DNA of 64,000 nt from CAYMCO01 sp964388955 (GCA_964388955.1 CAYMCO010000002.1:161427-225426); one strand, 5' to 3'; positions 1-9,197 are shown, counted from the stretch's first letter. Notes: a model not told the origin generated them from the sequence alone. Made by a program: numbers and translations.

Positions 1-1725
1 GCGCCCGGCGGCACCCCACAGCCCACGGCTGCTCCCACCGCCTACCAGGATTTTGTGACCGTATTCCCCTCATCCATTGGAGATACACAGCTCATTCCCA
101 TGCTGGAGGCCAACGGGGTCGAGATTCAGGCCCAGCCGCCCAGCAACCCCTGGTTCGTGGTCCTGCTGACCAACGGCCTACCGCTCCTGCTGATGGTGGG
201 GCTCATCGTGTGGATGGGCCGTCAGGCAGGCCAGAGCCAGAGCGGCATTTTCAGCTTTGGCCAAAGCCGGGCGCGGCGGTACGGCGAGCAGATGGTCGAG
301 GTGACTTTCAACGATGTCGCCGGCGCAGATGAGGCCAAGCAGGAGCTGCAGGAAGTAGTGGATTTCTTGGAGAACCCGGGCCGGTATCATGATCTGGGAG
401 CGCGCATTCCCCGTGGCGTGCTGCTGGTGGGGCCTCCAGGGACCGGGAAGACTCTGATGGCGAGGGCTGTGGCCGGTGAGGCCCACGTCCCCTTCTTCAA
501 CCTGAGCGCGTCCGAATTCGTGGAGATGTTTGTGGGAGTGGGCGCCAGCCGGGTGCGCGATCTGTTCAAGCAGGCGAAGGATGCCGCCCCAGCGATCATC
601 TTCATTGATGAGCTGGATGCCGTGGGGCGCAGGCGGGGCGCTGGGTTGGGGACCGTCAATGACGAGCGGGAGCAGACGCTCAACCAATTGTTGGTGGAGA
701 TGGACGGGTTTGACGAGCGCCACGAGATCATTCTCATGGCCGCCACCAATCGACCCGACGTGCTCGACCCGGCCCTGTTGCGCCCTGGGCGTTTCGATCG
801 GCGGGTGGTGATCACCCTGCCGGATCGCAAAGGTCGTCGGGGCATTCTCGAAATCCACAGCCGTCATCTGCCCCTGGCGGAAGACGTCGATCTGGAGCTG
901 ATGGCCCGCACCACGACGGGTTTCAGCGGAGCGGACCTCGCCAATCTTTGCAACGAGGCCGCCTTGATCGCCGCCCGACACAGAAACGATCGGGTCGGAT
1001 TGGCGGATTTCGAGGAAGCGGTGGACAAAGTGCTGCTGGGTGGAGTGCGTCCTCTGCTGCTGGATGCACACGAGCGGCAGGTGATCGCCTACCACGAATC
1101 CGGACACGCGCTCGTCGCCTGGCTGACCCCACTCGCAGATCCGGTCCACAAGGTCACCATCATCCCTCGCGGCCAGTCGCTGGGGGTCACGGAGCAGCTT
1201 CCGGGAGAGGATCACTACAACTACAGCCGAGGGTATCTGATGGCGCGCCTGTCGGTGATGCTGGGTGGGCGCACCTCGGAGGAGGTCGCTCTGCACGACA
1301 TCACGACCGGGGCCGAGAAGGACCTTATCGAGGCCACCCGCCTCGCCCGGCGGATGGTCACCCGCTGGGGGATGGGCACGCTCGACGCGCTCGCCTTCGC
1401 CTCGGATGAGGAACAGCCTTTCCTGGGCTATGAACTGACCCAAGGGCGGAATTACAGCGAGGAGATGGCGGCCCGCATCGACCGGGATATTCAAGATATG
1501 CTGGATGAACGACACCAACAGGTGCGCCAGCTTCTGCTGGCGAACAAGGAGAAACTGGACTCATTGGCCGATGAGCTCCTCCGAGAGGAGACGATCGAAT
1601 CTGACCAGATCAAGAGCATCCTGGGCGCCAGGCCGGAAGCCGCCGAGCCGGTCAGTGCCCCCAGCGAGGTGGGGGCCGGCATCGCGGCCGAGGGGGCGAC
1701 CCCCACGTCGAGCACCCAAATGTAA
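1..1725 (+). CDS. ftsH: ATP-dependent zinc metalloprotease FtsH (5' partial)
   Basis: Membrane-anchored AAA+ protease that, in the family, extracts and degrades membrane and short-lived cytosolic proteins as a hexamer. The frame is open to the window edge, and the residues before the first GTG (bp 55) still read as coding, so the true start and first membrane helix lie upstream. Numbering from bp 55: the end of the extracytoplasmic domain at about 10-30, TM2 at about 33-55, Walker A GPPGTGKT at 126-133, Walker B IIFIDELDAV at 181-190, and the zinc-protease motif HESGH at 347-351. The C-terminal tail is Ala/Pro/Ser-rich. The htrA start follows 16 bp after the stop, so the two quality-control proteases are probably co-transcribed. 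Confidence 0.97.
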   Translation, partial: APGGTPQPTAAPTAYQDFVTVFPSSIGDTQLIPMLEANGVEIQAQPPSNPWFVVLLTNGLPLLLMVGLIVWMGRQAGQSQSGIFSFGQSRARRYGEQMVEVTFNDVAGADEAKQELQEVVDFLENPGRYHDLGARIPRGVLLVGPPGTGKTLMARAVAGEAHVPFFNLSASEFVEMFVGVGASRVRDLFKQAKDAAPAIIFIDELDAVGRRRGAGLGTVNDEREQTLNQLLVEMDGFDERHEIILMAATNRPDVLDPALLRPGRFDRRVVITLPDRKGRRGILEIHSRHLPLAEDVDLELMARTTTGFSGADLANLCNEAALIAARHRNDRVGLADFEEAVDKVLLGGVRPLLLDAHERQVIAYHESGHALVAWLTPLADPVHKVTIIPRGQSLGVTEQLPGEDHYNYSRGYLMARLSVMLGGRTSEEVALHDITTGAEKDLIEATRLARRMVTRWGMGTLDALAFASDEEQPFLGYELTQGRNYSEEMAARIDRDIQDMLDERHQQVRQLLLANKEKLDSLADELLREETIESDQIKSILGARPEAAEPVSAPSEVGAGIAAEGATPTSSTQM

Positions 1726-1741
1726 TTGGAGGTACGACCCA

Positions 1742-3358
1742 ATGTCGAACGGCAACAAAGAAATGAGATTATCCGTCAGTATCGTAATACCCTTGGTGTT
1801 TGCTCTGTTGGCGGCGAGCTGTGCTGCGCCGGCGACACCCATCACCCCCGAGGTGCCAACGCCAACTGTGGCGACAATCCCAGCGCAGGCCGCTGCCAGC
1901 CCGACGCCGGCGCCCCCTGTGGCCACCAGCCGGGATGGGCTCCTGGCTGCTCTGGAGACCTCCTTGGAGACGATCTACAACGCGGTGAGCCCTTCCGTGG
2001 TGAACATCCAGGTTGTGCAGACCGTCCAGGGGGGGCTACCCCCCTCTCAGAGTAATCCGTTCTTCGGACCTCAAACGCCCCAACAACAACAAGTATTGGG
2101 TTCAGGCTTCGTTTGGGACACGCAGGGCCACATCGTGACAAATAACCATGTGGTCGCTGGGGCGAGTCAAATCACAGTCACGTTCTCTGACCAGACCTCA
2201 GTGCCGGCCCAGATTGTGGGCACGGATCCGGACAGCGATCTCGCCGTATTGGGTGTGAACGTCCCCGCTTCGGAGCTGCATCCGGTGCAGGAGGCGAGCG
2301 CCTATGCCAAAGTCGGCCAAATCGCGATCGCCATTGGCAACCCCTTCGGTCTGCAGGGATCCATGTCCATGGGTATCGTGTCGGCCATCGGTCGTTCACT
2401 CCCGGTGGAGTCAGGGACGGCGGCTACCGGCCCGAGCTACACGATCCCTGCCGTCATTCAGACCGACGCGCCCATCAACCCCGGCAACTCCGGCGGGGTG
2501 CTGGTGGATGATGAAGGCCGCGTGATCGGGGTCACGGCGGCGATCGTGTCTGCATCGGGCAGCTCTTCTGGGATCGGGTTCGCGATTCCGGCGGAGATTG
2601 TGCAGATGGTGGTGCCGGCCCTGATCCAGAACGGTCACTATGACCATCCCTATATCGGCGTCTCAGGCACGACACTCACCCCCAGCCTCGCCAGCGCGAT
2701 GAATCTGGCGGAACAGCAGCGCGGTGCGCTGCTGGTCGATATCACGCCCGGCGGCCCGGCGGACCAAGCCGGTCTTCAGGGCAGCGACAAGACCGTTGAC
2801 ATCAACGGACAGAGCGTCAAAGTCGGCGGAGATGTGGTGATTGCCGTCGGCGACCAGCCGGTAAAGAGCTTCGATGACCTCGCCGCCTACGTGGCACTGA
2901 ACACACAGGTCGGCGAGACGGTGGCGTTGCAGATCATCCGGAATGGGCAGGAGCAGAACGTGGATATCACCATCGGGGCGCGGCCGGCGGCGGAAACCGC
3001 CGCCGCCGGGGCCTCGGCGACCCAGGCGGCCTATCTGGGAATTGTCGGCATAAACCTGACCTCGGATATCGACGCGGCGATGAACCTGCCGGCCGACCAG
3101 ACCGGGGTCCTCATCGAGCAGATCCAGCGAGGCGGCCCGGCCGATCAAGCCGGCCTGCAAGGGGGAGATCAACCGACGGTGATCAACGGGCAAACAGTGT
3201 TGCTCGGTGGCGACGTGATCACCGAGATAGACAATCAACCGGTGGCGAACATGAGCGGCCTGCAAGGATTGCTCGGGAGCTACAGCCCGAATCAACAGGC
3301 GACCTTGACAGTGCTGCGTGGAGACCGCACACTCGAGATTCAAGTAACATTCGGGTGA
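1742..3358 (+). CDS. HtrA/DegP-type serine protease, lipoprotein, two PDZ domains
   Basis: Envelope serine protease of the trypsin-like HtrA family (538 aa), expected outside the membrane, where it degrades misfolded proteins. The N-terminus has a hydrophobic signal ending in LAASC, a plausible lipobox. A Thr/Pro/Ala-rich linker follows. The catalytic triad is visible: H136 (NNHVV), D166 (DSDLAVLG) and S250 (NPGNSGGV). Two PDZ repeats follow, starting near YIGVSG and YLGIVG. Both carry a GGPADQAGLQG segment, so they look like an internal duplication. The ATG at 1742 was chosen because GGAGG sits at 1728-1732, nine bases upstream; the frame is open further 5' inside ftsH but without a site. 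Coupling with ftsH suggests a shared stress-protease operon. Confidence 0.95.
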   Translation: MSNGNKEMRLSVSIVIPLVFALLAASCAAPATPITPEVPTPTVATIPAQAAASPTPAPPVATSRDGLLAALETSLETIYNAVSPSVVNIQVVQTVQGGLPPSQSNPFFGPQTPQQQQVLGSGFVWDTQGHIVTNNHVVAGASQITVTFSDQTSVPAQIVGTDPDSDLAVLGVNVPASELHPVQEASAYAKVGQIAIAIGNPFGLQGSMSMGIVSAIGRSLPVESGTAATGPSYTIPAVIQTDAPINPGNSGGVLVDDEGRVIGVTAAIVSASGSSSGIGFAIPAEIVQMVVPALIQNGHYDHPYIGVSGTTLTPSLASAMNLAEQQRGALLVDITPGGPADQAGLQGSDKTVDINGQSVKVGGDVVIAVGDQPVKSFDDLAAYVALNTQVGETVALQIIRNGQEQNVDITIGARPAAETAAAGASATQAAYLGIVGINLTSDIDAAMNLPADQTGVLIEQIQRGGPADQAGLQGGDQPTVINGQTVLLGGDVITEIDNQPVANMSGLQGLLGSYSPNQQATLTVLRGDRTLEIQVTFG

Positions 3359-3420
3359 CGACCTCCATCACCATTAACGTCGCAGTTCTTCATCGACCGG
3401 CCACCGTTTAACGGGCTCGA

Positions 3421-3473
3421 CGATCGCGAATGCAGAGCTGATCCACTACATCTTTCAAGCGCATTCGCGGTCG
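3421..3473. repeat. 13-bp inverted repeat between convergent genes
   Basis: Arms 3421-3433 and 3461-3473 are complementary at 12 of 13 positions, with a 27-base loop. It lies between the ends of the htrA gene (plus) and the histidine kinase gene (minus). It could act as a bidirectional transcript end, but the loop is long and there is no T-run, so this role is only a suggestion. Confidence 0.4.
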
Positions 3474-3585
3474 CCGGGCCTTCGCGTCAGCTCTATTGGG
3501 ATGCGCCTCCGGGGGGGCGACATAGATCCATCTTGAACCATCGCGGATGGAGTTGTGGCGCGGGCTTGTTCCCCCAAGATCGAAC

Positions 3586-5316
3586 CTACCCCGCGGCTCC
3601 CGCTGATGAGGCGTTCCGCGCCGGACTCGCATCGATAACGCCGGATTCATCCCGGGTTAAACCGCTGGGCGGGTTTGGCGCGCTTTCCAGCGGCAGCCAC
3701 ACAGTGAAGGCGCTCCCTGCTCCCGGGGCGCTCTCCACGCTCACTCGCCCGCCGTGCGCCTTGACCAGATCGCGGGCGATGGTCAGGCCGAGACCCATTC
3801 CGTGCGAGAGGCCGCTTGCCCCATCAGGACGGTAAAAGGGCATGAAGATGTGTTCCTGCTCCTCGAACGGAATGCCGACGCCCGTGTCGCTCACCCGGAC
3901 CCAGAACTCATCCTGATCGGCCCCGCAAGCCACGCGGACCTCTCCGCCCGGTGGCGTATACTTGATGGCATTGCTGATCAAATTCTCCAGCACCTGGTTG
4001 AGACGGTCTGGATCCGCGTGCAGTGTAGGGAGATCCGCCGGAATATCGGTTCCCCATCGCAGTCGCTCTTGGTCCGCGGTCTCCCGCCAGGGAGCCAGAA
4101 TCTTGGGGAACCACTTGCCTGGTACCAGCGTTTCGCGATCGATGCGCAGCGTTCCGGAGGCACGGGCGTCGATGGTCGCCAGATCGTCCAGCAGGCGTGC
4201 GGTATGCAGGATCTCCGCCTCCATCCCTGACAGCAGTTCGTCGCGCAGAGCCGAGTCCTGCCAGCCGCCCTCCCGCAAGGCCTCTATTGCCGAGCCGAGA
4301 GATCCTACCACGCGGCCCAACTCATGGACTTGGGCGGCCATCAGCTTGCGTTCGCTGATGTCCATCGAGTATCCGATCATCCCTCGAAGCACTCCCCGCG
4401 CATCGCGGAGCAGCGACAGCGACAAGTGGGCATAGAAGGGCCGGCCGGATTTGCGGTACATGCGCACTTCGATCTTGTGATCGCCTTTTTGCAGCAGCGG
4501 ATCGATGATCTTCTGTTGGAGGAAATCGGCGTCATCGTCGCCATAGACGAAGGAGATGTGCTTCCCGATCGCTTCCTCCTTCGAATAGCCGAACATGTTC
4601 TCAGCGCCGTGATTCCAGCTCGTCACGAAGCCCTCCAGATCTGTAGCCACGACCGCGTCATGGATCTGGTCCAGGATCTGGGCCTGCTGCCGGAGCTCGT
4701 CCACGGTTTCCTTCCGGCTGATGGCGCCCGCCACCACGTTGGCGAGCGCCTGCACGAAGTGCACATCGTCCTCGGTGAACAGCCGCCGATTGCGAGTGTG
4801 CGCGCCGAGGATGCCGTACGGGCCATGCGTGCCCTGGATGATAACGCTCACCCCGCTGACTACGGCGTGACCGGTCAGCAGTTCGGGCCCGGAGAAGCGG
4901 GTCTCGCTGGGCAGGTCAACGACGATCACCGGGTGATTGGCAAGCAAGGTGTAGCCCGCCTGCGAGCGCTCCCCTGCTGCGACAACCGTATTCCCGACTT
5001 GACCCGGGTTCCATCCCACTCCGTGTTTCAGGAGCAGGGTCTCCCCATCAGGCTGCAGTTCTAGAATCTTCGTGTATTCGACCCCCAGGTCTTCTGCCAG
5101 GGAGGCCACCGCGGTTTCCATCAATTGGTCGATGTTTTCCCCATCCAGGGCCAACGCGCCGAGAGCCGCGATAGCCGCCTGCTGGCGCAGCCGGTTTTTC
5201 AGCTCCCGCTCTGTCTCGCGGCGCAGCATCCGCTCATCTTCAAGCGCCGAAAGCCGGTCCCTCAGGGCGTCGATTTCGTCTCTCAGGTCAGGGTTGCGGG
5301 GCTCTCTCTTCTCCAT
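3586..5316 (-). CDS. GAF-PAS sensor histidine kinase, orphan
   Basis: Soluble signal-transducing kinase (576 aa). In order: an N-terminal coiled coil (residues 1-45, Arg/Glu-rich), a GAF domain (about 45-210), a PAS domain with a following PAC segment (about 215-335), a dimerisation segment, and a HATPase_c domain. The ATPase boxes are intact: N box LENLISNAIKYTPPGGEV, G1 DTGVGIP, F box IFMPFYRP, G2 GMGLGLTIARDLV. The phosphoacceptor region reads VHELGRVVGSL where HisKA usually has HELRTPL, so the His-Glu pair is kept but the Pro is not. No membrane segment is visible, so it should sense a cytoplasmic signal. No response regulator is adjacent. The ATG at 5316 has AAAGGA about 13 bases upstream. 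Confidence 0.92.
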   Translation of the reverse strand: MEKREPRNPDLRDEIDALRDRLSALEDERMLRRETERELKNRLRQQAAIAALGALALDGENIDQLMETAVASLAEDLGVEYTKILELQPDGETLLLKHGVGWNPGQVGNTVVAAGERSQAGYTLLANHPVIVVDLPSETRFSGPELLTGHAVVSGVSVIIQGTHGPYGILGAHTRNRRLFTEDDVHFVQALANVVAGAISRKETVDELRQQAQILDQIHDAVVATDLEGFVTSWNHGAENMFGYSKEEAIGKHISFVYGDDDADFLQQKIIDPLLQKGDHKIEVRMYRKSGRPFYAHLSLSLLRDARGVLRGMIGYSMDISERKLMAAQVHELGRVVGSLGSAIEALREGGWQDSALRDELLSGMEAEILHTARLLDDLATIDARASGTLRIDRETLVPGKWFPKILAPWRETADQERLRWGTDIPADLPTLHADPDRLNQVLENLISNAIKYTPPGGEVRVACGADQDEFWVRVSDTGVGIPFEEQEHIFMPFYRPDGASGLSHGMGLGLTIARDLVKAHGGRVSVESAPGAGSAFTVWLPLESAPNPPSGLTRDESGVIDASPARNASSAGAAG

Positions 5317-5660
5317 ATGCGCTCGACCATCCTTTGGCGTTCGAACGAGGGGGGATCGCTCTCATCAGGCTTGCGGATTCCTCCGTGGCAAGGGTCAGTG
5401 ACAAACCATTCCGATCCTGTGGGTCTGTTGCATCCGCGTCTGTCAAACCGGAGCGGAATGCGTCGGATGACATCCTTCATCGGTCAGGCGGACGATCCGC
5501 GGCGCAAGAGGGCCACAATTCATAAGACCCGTCGGACGGCATGTCGTATGCCTGCAGCCATTCTCCCCAGAGTTGGTTGCGCGCTGTGAAACAAACTGAT
5601 TCAGATCACAGTATATCTTATCCCTCGGCATTTTTGGAGTTCAAACGCGGTGGAATTCCG

Positions 5661-5666
5661 TATAAT
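5661..5666 (+). promoter_or_regulatory. -10 element (TATAAT) ahead of alcohol dehydrogenase
   Basis: A consensus TATAAT stands about 210 bases before the alcohol dehydrogenase start. No good -35 is seen at 17 bases. If it is used, the transcript carries a long leader that includes the structured element at 5702-5783. Confidence 0.45.
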
Positions 5667-5701
5667 CCAGACGGGGCGCGCCCGATTCGTGCTGCCGATA
5701 A

Positions 5702-5783
5702 GGCGTCCGGCGCAGGACCCCTCCCGGGAGGGGCCGAAAGGGAGGCGGCGGTCATCCAGCCAGCGCCGCCCTTCCGGCTCGCC
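5702..5783 (+). other. candidate structured leader RNA (three-way junction)
   Basis: This segment of the leader can fold as a three-way junction. The closing stem pairs 5702-5710 with 5774-5783. An inner hairpin is the perfect palindrome 5718-5733. A second inner stem pairs 5744-5750 with 5764-5770. It matches no riboswitch class recognised here, and GC-rich DNA folds easily, so it is a candidate only. Apart from this and the -10 box, 5317-5873 holds nothing recognisable. Confidence 0.3.
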
Positions 5784-5873
5784 GCACAGAGTTCGCATTG
5801 CATATCCAAACCCCGGCTCGACGCCGGGAGTCACATGAGACAGGGCTACTGCGTCTGAAAGGAGAGCAAGTTG

Positions 5874-6896
5874 ATGGAGATTCCAGGGCAGATGCGCGCC
5901 ATGGTTTTGGAGAAGGCAGGGGAGCCTTTGAAGCTCAAGGAGGTGCCCGTCCCCGACCCCGGTCCCTCGCAGGTCTTGATTCGAGTGAACGCTTGCGGCG
6001 TGTGCCACACTGATTTGCATATCCTTGATCGGGAGTTGAACAATCCAAAGCTGCCCCTCATCCCCGGACATGAGATAGTAGGGACCGTGGTGGAGATGGG
6101 GGAGAGAGTCAGCCGCCTCGAGGCCGGTGCCCGAGTCGGGGTGCCGTGGATGGGATACACATGCGGTGAATGCCGCTTCTGCCGGCGCGGCCAGGAGAAC
6201 CTGTGCGAGAACGCCCGCTTCACCGGCTATACCATCGATGGCGGATTTGCGGAATACACTGTGGCCGATGAGCACTTTGTCTTCTCCCTGCCTGGATCAT
6301 ACGGCGACGCGGATGCGGCGCCGCTTCTGTGCGCCGGGCTGATCGGCTACCGTTCCTATCGCCTGGCCGGGGATGGTCTGGAGCGCCTGGGCATTTACGG
6401 CTTTGGCGCCGCGGCGCACATCATCGCCCAGATCGCAGCCTATCAGGGAGTGCAGATCTACGCGTTCACCCGGCCGGGCGATGAGGAATCGCAGCAATTC
6501 GCCCGGAGCCTGGGCGCGGTCTGGGCGGGCTCATCCAAGGATAGGCCCCCGGAGCAGCTAGATGCAGCCATCATCTTCGCTCCCGTAGGCCCCTTGGTGC
6601 CGGCGGCTCTGAGAGCCATATTCAAAGGCGGGCGGGTGGTGTGCGGTGGCATCCACATGAGCGACATTCCCTCCTTCCCTTACAGCATTCTGTGGGGGGA
6701 GCGCATGGTGCGGTCGGTGGCGAATCTGACTCGGGAGGACGGCGAGGCGTTGCTCGAAATTGCGCCCGATGTCCCGGTGAAGACGGTGGTCCAGCGCTTC
6801 CCCTTGCAGGCCGCGAACGAGGCCCTGGATCGCATGCGCGATGGTGAGCTGCAGGGGGCTGCGGTGCTGGTGATTTCCGAGGGCTCAGAGCGCTAG
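5874..6896 (+). CDS. zinc-dependent alcohol dehydrogenase (AdhP-like)
   Basis: NAD(P)-dependent medium-chain alcohol dehydrogenase (340 aa), oxidising an alcohol to an aldehyde or the reverse. The catalytic zinc site is visible as CGVCHTD (Cys44) and GHE (His66, Glu67), with a later Cys in LLCAG. The structural zinc site has four Cys at 97, 100, 103 and 111. The Rossmann fingerprint appears as GIYGFGAAAH. It resembles the propanol-preferring AdhP/COG1064 group. The ATG at 5874 was chosen over the TTG at 5871 because GGAGAG lies at 5861-5866. It is monocistronic; the next gene is on the other strand, beyond repeats. The natural substrate cannot be read from the sequence. Confidence 0.93.
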   Translation: MEIPGQMRAMVLEKAGEPLKLKEVPVPDPGPSQVLIRVNACGVCHTDLHILDRELNNPKLPLIPGHEIVGTVVEMGERVSRLEAGARVGVPWMGYTCGECRFCRRGQENLCENARFTGYTIDGGFAEYTVADEHFVFSLPGSYGDADAAPLLCAGLIGYRSYRLAGDGLERLGIYGFGAAAHIIAQIAAYQGVQIYAFTRPGDEESQQFARSLGAVWAGSSKDRPPEQLDAAIIFAPVGPLVPAALRAIFKGGRVVCGGIHMSDIPSFPYSILWGERMVRSVANLTREDGEALLEIAPDVPVKTVVQRFPLQAANEALDRMRDGELQGAAVLVISEGSER

Positions 6897-7001
6897 CGTC
6901 CGTCAACGGTCAATCGATGGCTTCACTGCGAGCCGTCGTACAGGACTGCCCCAAGAGAACGTCGTGGCGATCAAAGGCCGTAGATGCGCGCGGGGACGGG
7001 G

Positions 7002-7223
7002 TCAGGTCGGGCGATAATACCGGTCGAGAGCCCATTTGACGGGGTTGGGGCGGAAATAGCGCCGGATGCGCGCCAGGTCTTCATGCTCGCGGATGATGTG
7101 GTCGTGGTGACCGCGCTGCTAGGCGAAGGAGGGGAGGGTCTTCGTCACGTTCCGGGTGAGCGCGGGTCTTCATGAGCGGATGACCGCGCCGAGGCTGCCG
7201 GGTTTCGGTGAGATCGCAGACAT
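7002..7223 (-). pseudogene. relic of REP-associated (Y1) transposase, C-terminal part
   Basis: On the minus strand one unbroken frame of 74 codons reads like the C-terminal third of REP-associated IS200-type transposases: MSAISPKPGSLGAVIRS, then HDHIIREHEDLARIRRY, then NPVKWALDR. Two in-frame stops interrupt it, TGA at 7170-7172 and TAG at 7119-7121, the second where the family usually has Trp. The catalytic His-x-His and Tyr part is missing. A palindromic repeat of the type such enzymes act on begins 35 bp upstream of the fragment. It is a dead copy; the assignment comes from recalled family motifs and has not been aligned. Confidence 0.75.
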
Positions 7224-7257
7224 GATCTCTCTGACTGCATCCTCATGTGGATTGCCG

Positions 7258-7287
7258 CGTAGAGACGTTGCATGCAACGTCTCTACG
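7258..7287. repeat. REP-like palindrome, GTAGAGACG type
   Basis: Perfect 30-bp inverted repeat, core GTAGAGACGTTGC and its complement around AT. The same unit, with TT in the centre, recurs at 30787-30814. It lies 35 bp from the relic transposase. Confidence 0.9.
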
Positions 7288-7329
7288 ATACGATGAGAGA
7301 TTCCCATCTGAAGGGGGGGTCCGGATCGG

Positions 7330-7357
7330 GTAGGGGCGATTCGCGAACCGCCCCTAC
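7330..7357. repeat. REP-like palindrome, GTAGGGGCG type
   Basis: 28-bp inverted repeat starting GTAGGGGCG and ending CGCCCCTAC, with one mismatched pair. It has the same GTAG/CTAC borders as the copies at 7258 and 30682. A half copy (GTAGAGACGCCCC) follows at about 7413. Apart from these repeats, 7224-7572 contains no gene that I can see. Confidence 0.8.
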
Positions 7358-7572
7358 GGGTCCTCGGCCGGGCATGAACGCGCCAAGAGAACTGGCAGGC
7401 CGCGAGCGCATTTGTAGAGACGCCCCTCTTGGGACAGCCCCGTGCGGCTTCGCCAGCGCTTGTAGAGCGGATCCGTCTAAACGGAGGGGCCGGGATTGCC
7501 CTCGTGCCCCCGAGGCACGAGCGGGGTTCCGGCCTGCCCCCGGCGCGAGGCGTTTATTGTTGCAGCCGGGGC

Positions 7573-8874
7573 CTAGATCATCAGCGCCAGGAAGCGGTCC
7601 ACGTCGTATGTGGCCGCCTGAGTCGGCGGTGACCACTTGGAAGGTGCCAGATCGAAGGCGTGCTCGGTGTCGGGGAATTCGACATACACGGAAGGGACGC
7701 CGTGCGCCTGAAGCGCGTGGTGCAATCGCCGCGCGTCCCTGGCGATTCCTCCGAAATCGTGACTCCCTTGGAGCTGCAAAGTAGGAGGGCAGTGAGGCCC
7801 AACGTGCCGTATGGGGCTCGCCTGGCGGTACAGCTCCAAATCCGCACCTTCGCCCAACGCGTCCGGTATGAGCGCGGCAGGGGCGACATAGCGGCCGTAT
7901 TCGGGCAGAAAACCCGTCGCGTGCGCAGCGCGCTCCCACCTGGAATAGAGAAGATCACCCAGGAGGTTGCCCTTGTCCGGATAACCGGAGAAGTGCCGCT
8001 CGAAGTAGCGCTGCTGGGTCACCAGATCCGTGGGCCCGTAGTAGGAAACGACCCCCCGGACGCTGTCGTCCATTTCCATCCCCTGGGGAGCGAACCCGGG
8101 CCGCGCTGCGGTGTAGGCAGCGAGCAGGGCCAGATGTCCACCGGCTGAGTTGCCCATCAAGACGACGCGATCAGGGCGCACGCCGATCGCCCGACCGTTG
8201 ATCTTCATCCAGTGAAGGGCCGCCTTGACCTGCTTCACCATGCCGAAGATGTCCGACTTCGGCGCCATCGTGTATGCCAGGTCTACGATCGCGTGACCTT
8301 GGTTCGCAAGGTGGGCGAAGAAACGCCGCGTGCGCGTGTCTTTATCAGCATAATGCCAGCCGCTTCCGTGAAGATAGATCACCCCAAGCCCGCTCCCCGG
8401 GAAGTCATCTGGTGGCCGCCAGATGTCCGCCAGCAGTGTAGGGGCTGCATCCAATCCCGTGGCGAGCCAAACGTCCTGTTCCCAGGGGACGGGTGGCGGA
8501 TCAGCGGGGGTGGGGGTCCACCGGGCGGGCAGCATGCGCGCCTCCATATGGGATGGGATCCTTTCCCGCCAATCCATCCCGAAGGCTTTCTCAAAACCAT
8601 AATGCCGCCGGGAGGTCTGCCGAACGTACCCCCACATGAGCGCGGCTCCTGACAAACCGCTGACGGCCGTCAGAGGGTCCCCTTCGATCAGACCCAGGAG
8701 CGCCCCGATCGATCCCGCCAGCGCGAACAAAGGGGAAAAAGCTTCGGATATTGTCTTGGGCTTCCAGAGAAGGAAGCTCAGCAGACCGTGACGTGGCCGC
8801 AGCAGGTTGATTAGGCCTGCAACCGCGGCGGCGAGGCTCAGAAAGCGGGCGACAAAGGTCCTCATGCGTCTCAT
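7573..8874 (-). CDS. alpha/beta hydrolase, BD-FAE/HSL-like, membrane-anchored
   Basis: Probable esterase (433 aa) of the alpha/beta-hydrolase fold. Residues 1-85 contain two or three hydrophobic helices that would anchor it to the membrane. The catalytic part starts near residue 130. The oxyanion segment is YLHGSGWHYADKD, the nucleophile elbow GNSAGG, the acid in QGSHDFGG and the histidine in DTEHAFD, so the triad is complete. The layout resembles hormone-sensitive-lipase and BD-FAE family proteins. The start at 8874 lacks a clear ribosome site; Met4 at 8865 is an alternative. It stands alone, between repeats and a gene-free stretch. The substrate is unknown. Confidence 0.85.
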   Translation of the reverse strand: MRRMRTFVARFLSLAAAVAGLINLLRPRHGLLSFLLWKPKTISEAFSPLFALAGSIGALLGLIEGDPLTAVSGLSGAALMWGYVRQTSRRHYGFEKAFGMDWRERIPSHMEARMLPARWTPTPADPPPVPWEQDVWLATGLDAAPTLLADIWRPPDDFPGSGLGVIYLHGSGWHYADKDTRTRRFFAHLANQGHAIVDLAYTMAPKSDIFGMVKQVKAALHWMKINGRAIGVRPDRVVLMGNSAGGHLALLAAYTAARPGFAPQGMEMDDSVRGVVSYYGPTDLVTQQRYFERHFSGYPDKGNLLGDLLYSRWERAAHATGFLPEYGRYVAPAALIPDALGEGADLELYRQASPIRHVGPHCPPTLQLQGSHDFGGIARDARRLHHALQAHGVPSVYVEFPDTEHAFDLAPSKWSPPTQAATYDVDRFLALMI

Positions 8875-9197
8875 TTCCGGATTATCGGCCTTTTTCCCGG
8901 TGTGAAGATCGGGACTGGTTTCCAGCTTACCGGTCAGTGAAGGACGGACATGCCCGGCGGATGCTGGTGCCGCCCGTCTGAATATGAAGCGGACGCCGGC
9001 GCCAGCCGGCTCTATGACCGGTCCGGCGCACGGCGCTCAGGCTCCCGCTCCAACCCCTCCGTCTCAATCTGTCAGAACTCTTGGTCTGTCAACGATCAAT
9101 CGGCCCGTTCTTCGCAAGCACCTGCAATCGCGCAGCATGCCGCGCCCGTGAGGGATCTGAGCCAATGATCGTCGAGAAGCACCCGCCGAAGGAGGTC
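8875..9197. other. gene-free stretch
   Basis: No convincing coding frame, RNA gene or repeat is seen here. It should hold the promoter of the hydrolase and the transcript end of bfr. Confidence 0.5.

Noticed and set aside
178..1518. Open frame of 446 codons antisense to ftsH
   Set aside because: FtsH motifs are intact on the plus strand; the antisense product has no recognisable domain.
7258..7287. The perfect 30-bp palindrome as a transcription terminator or operator
   Set aside because: The same sequence recurs at 30787 with no neighbouring gene end, so a dispersed repeat explains it better.
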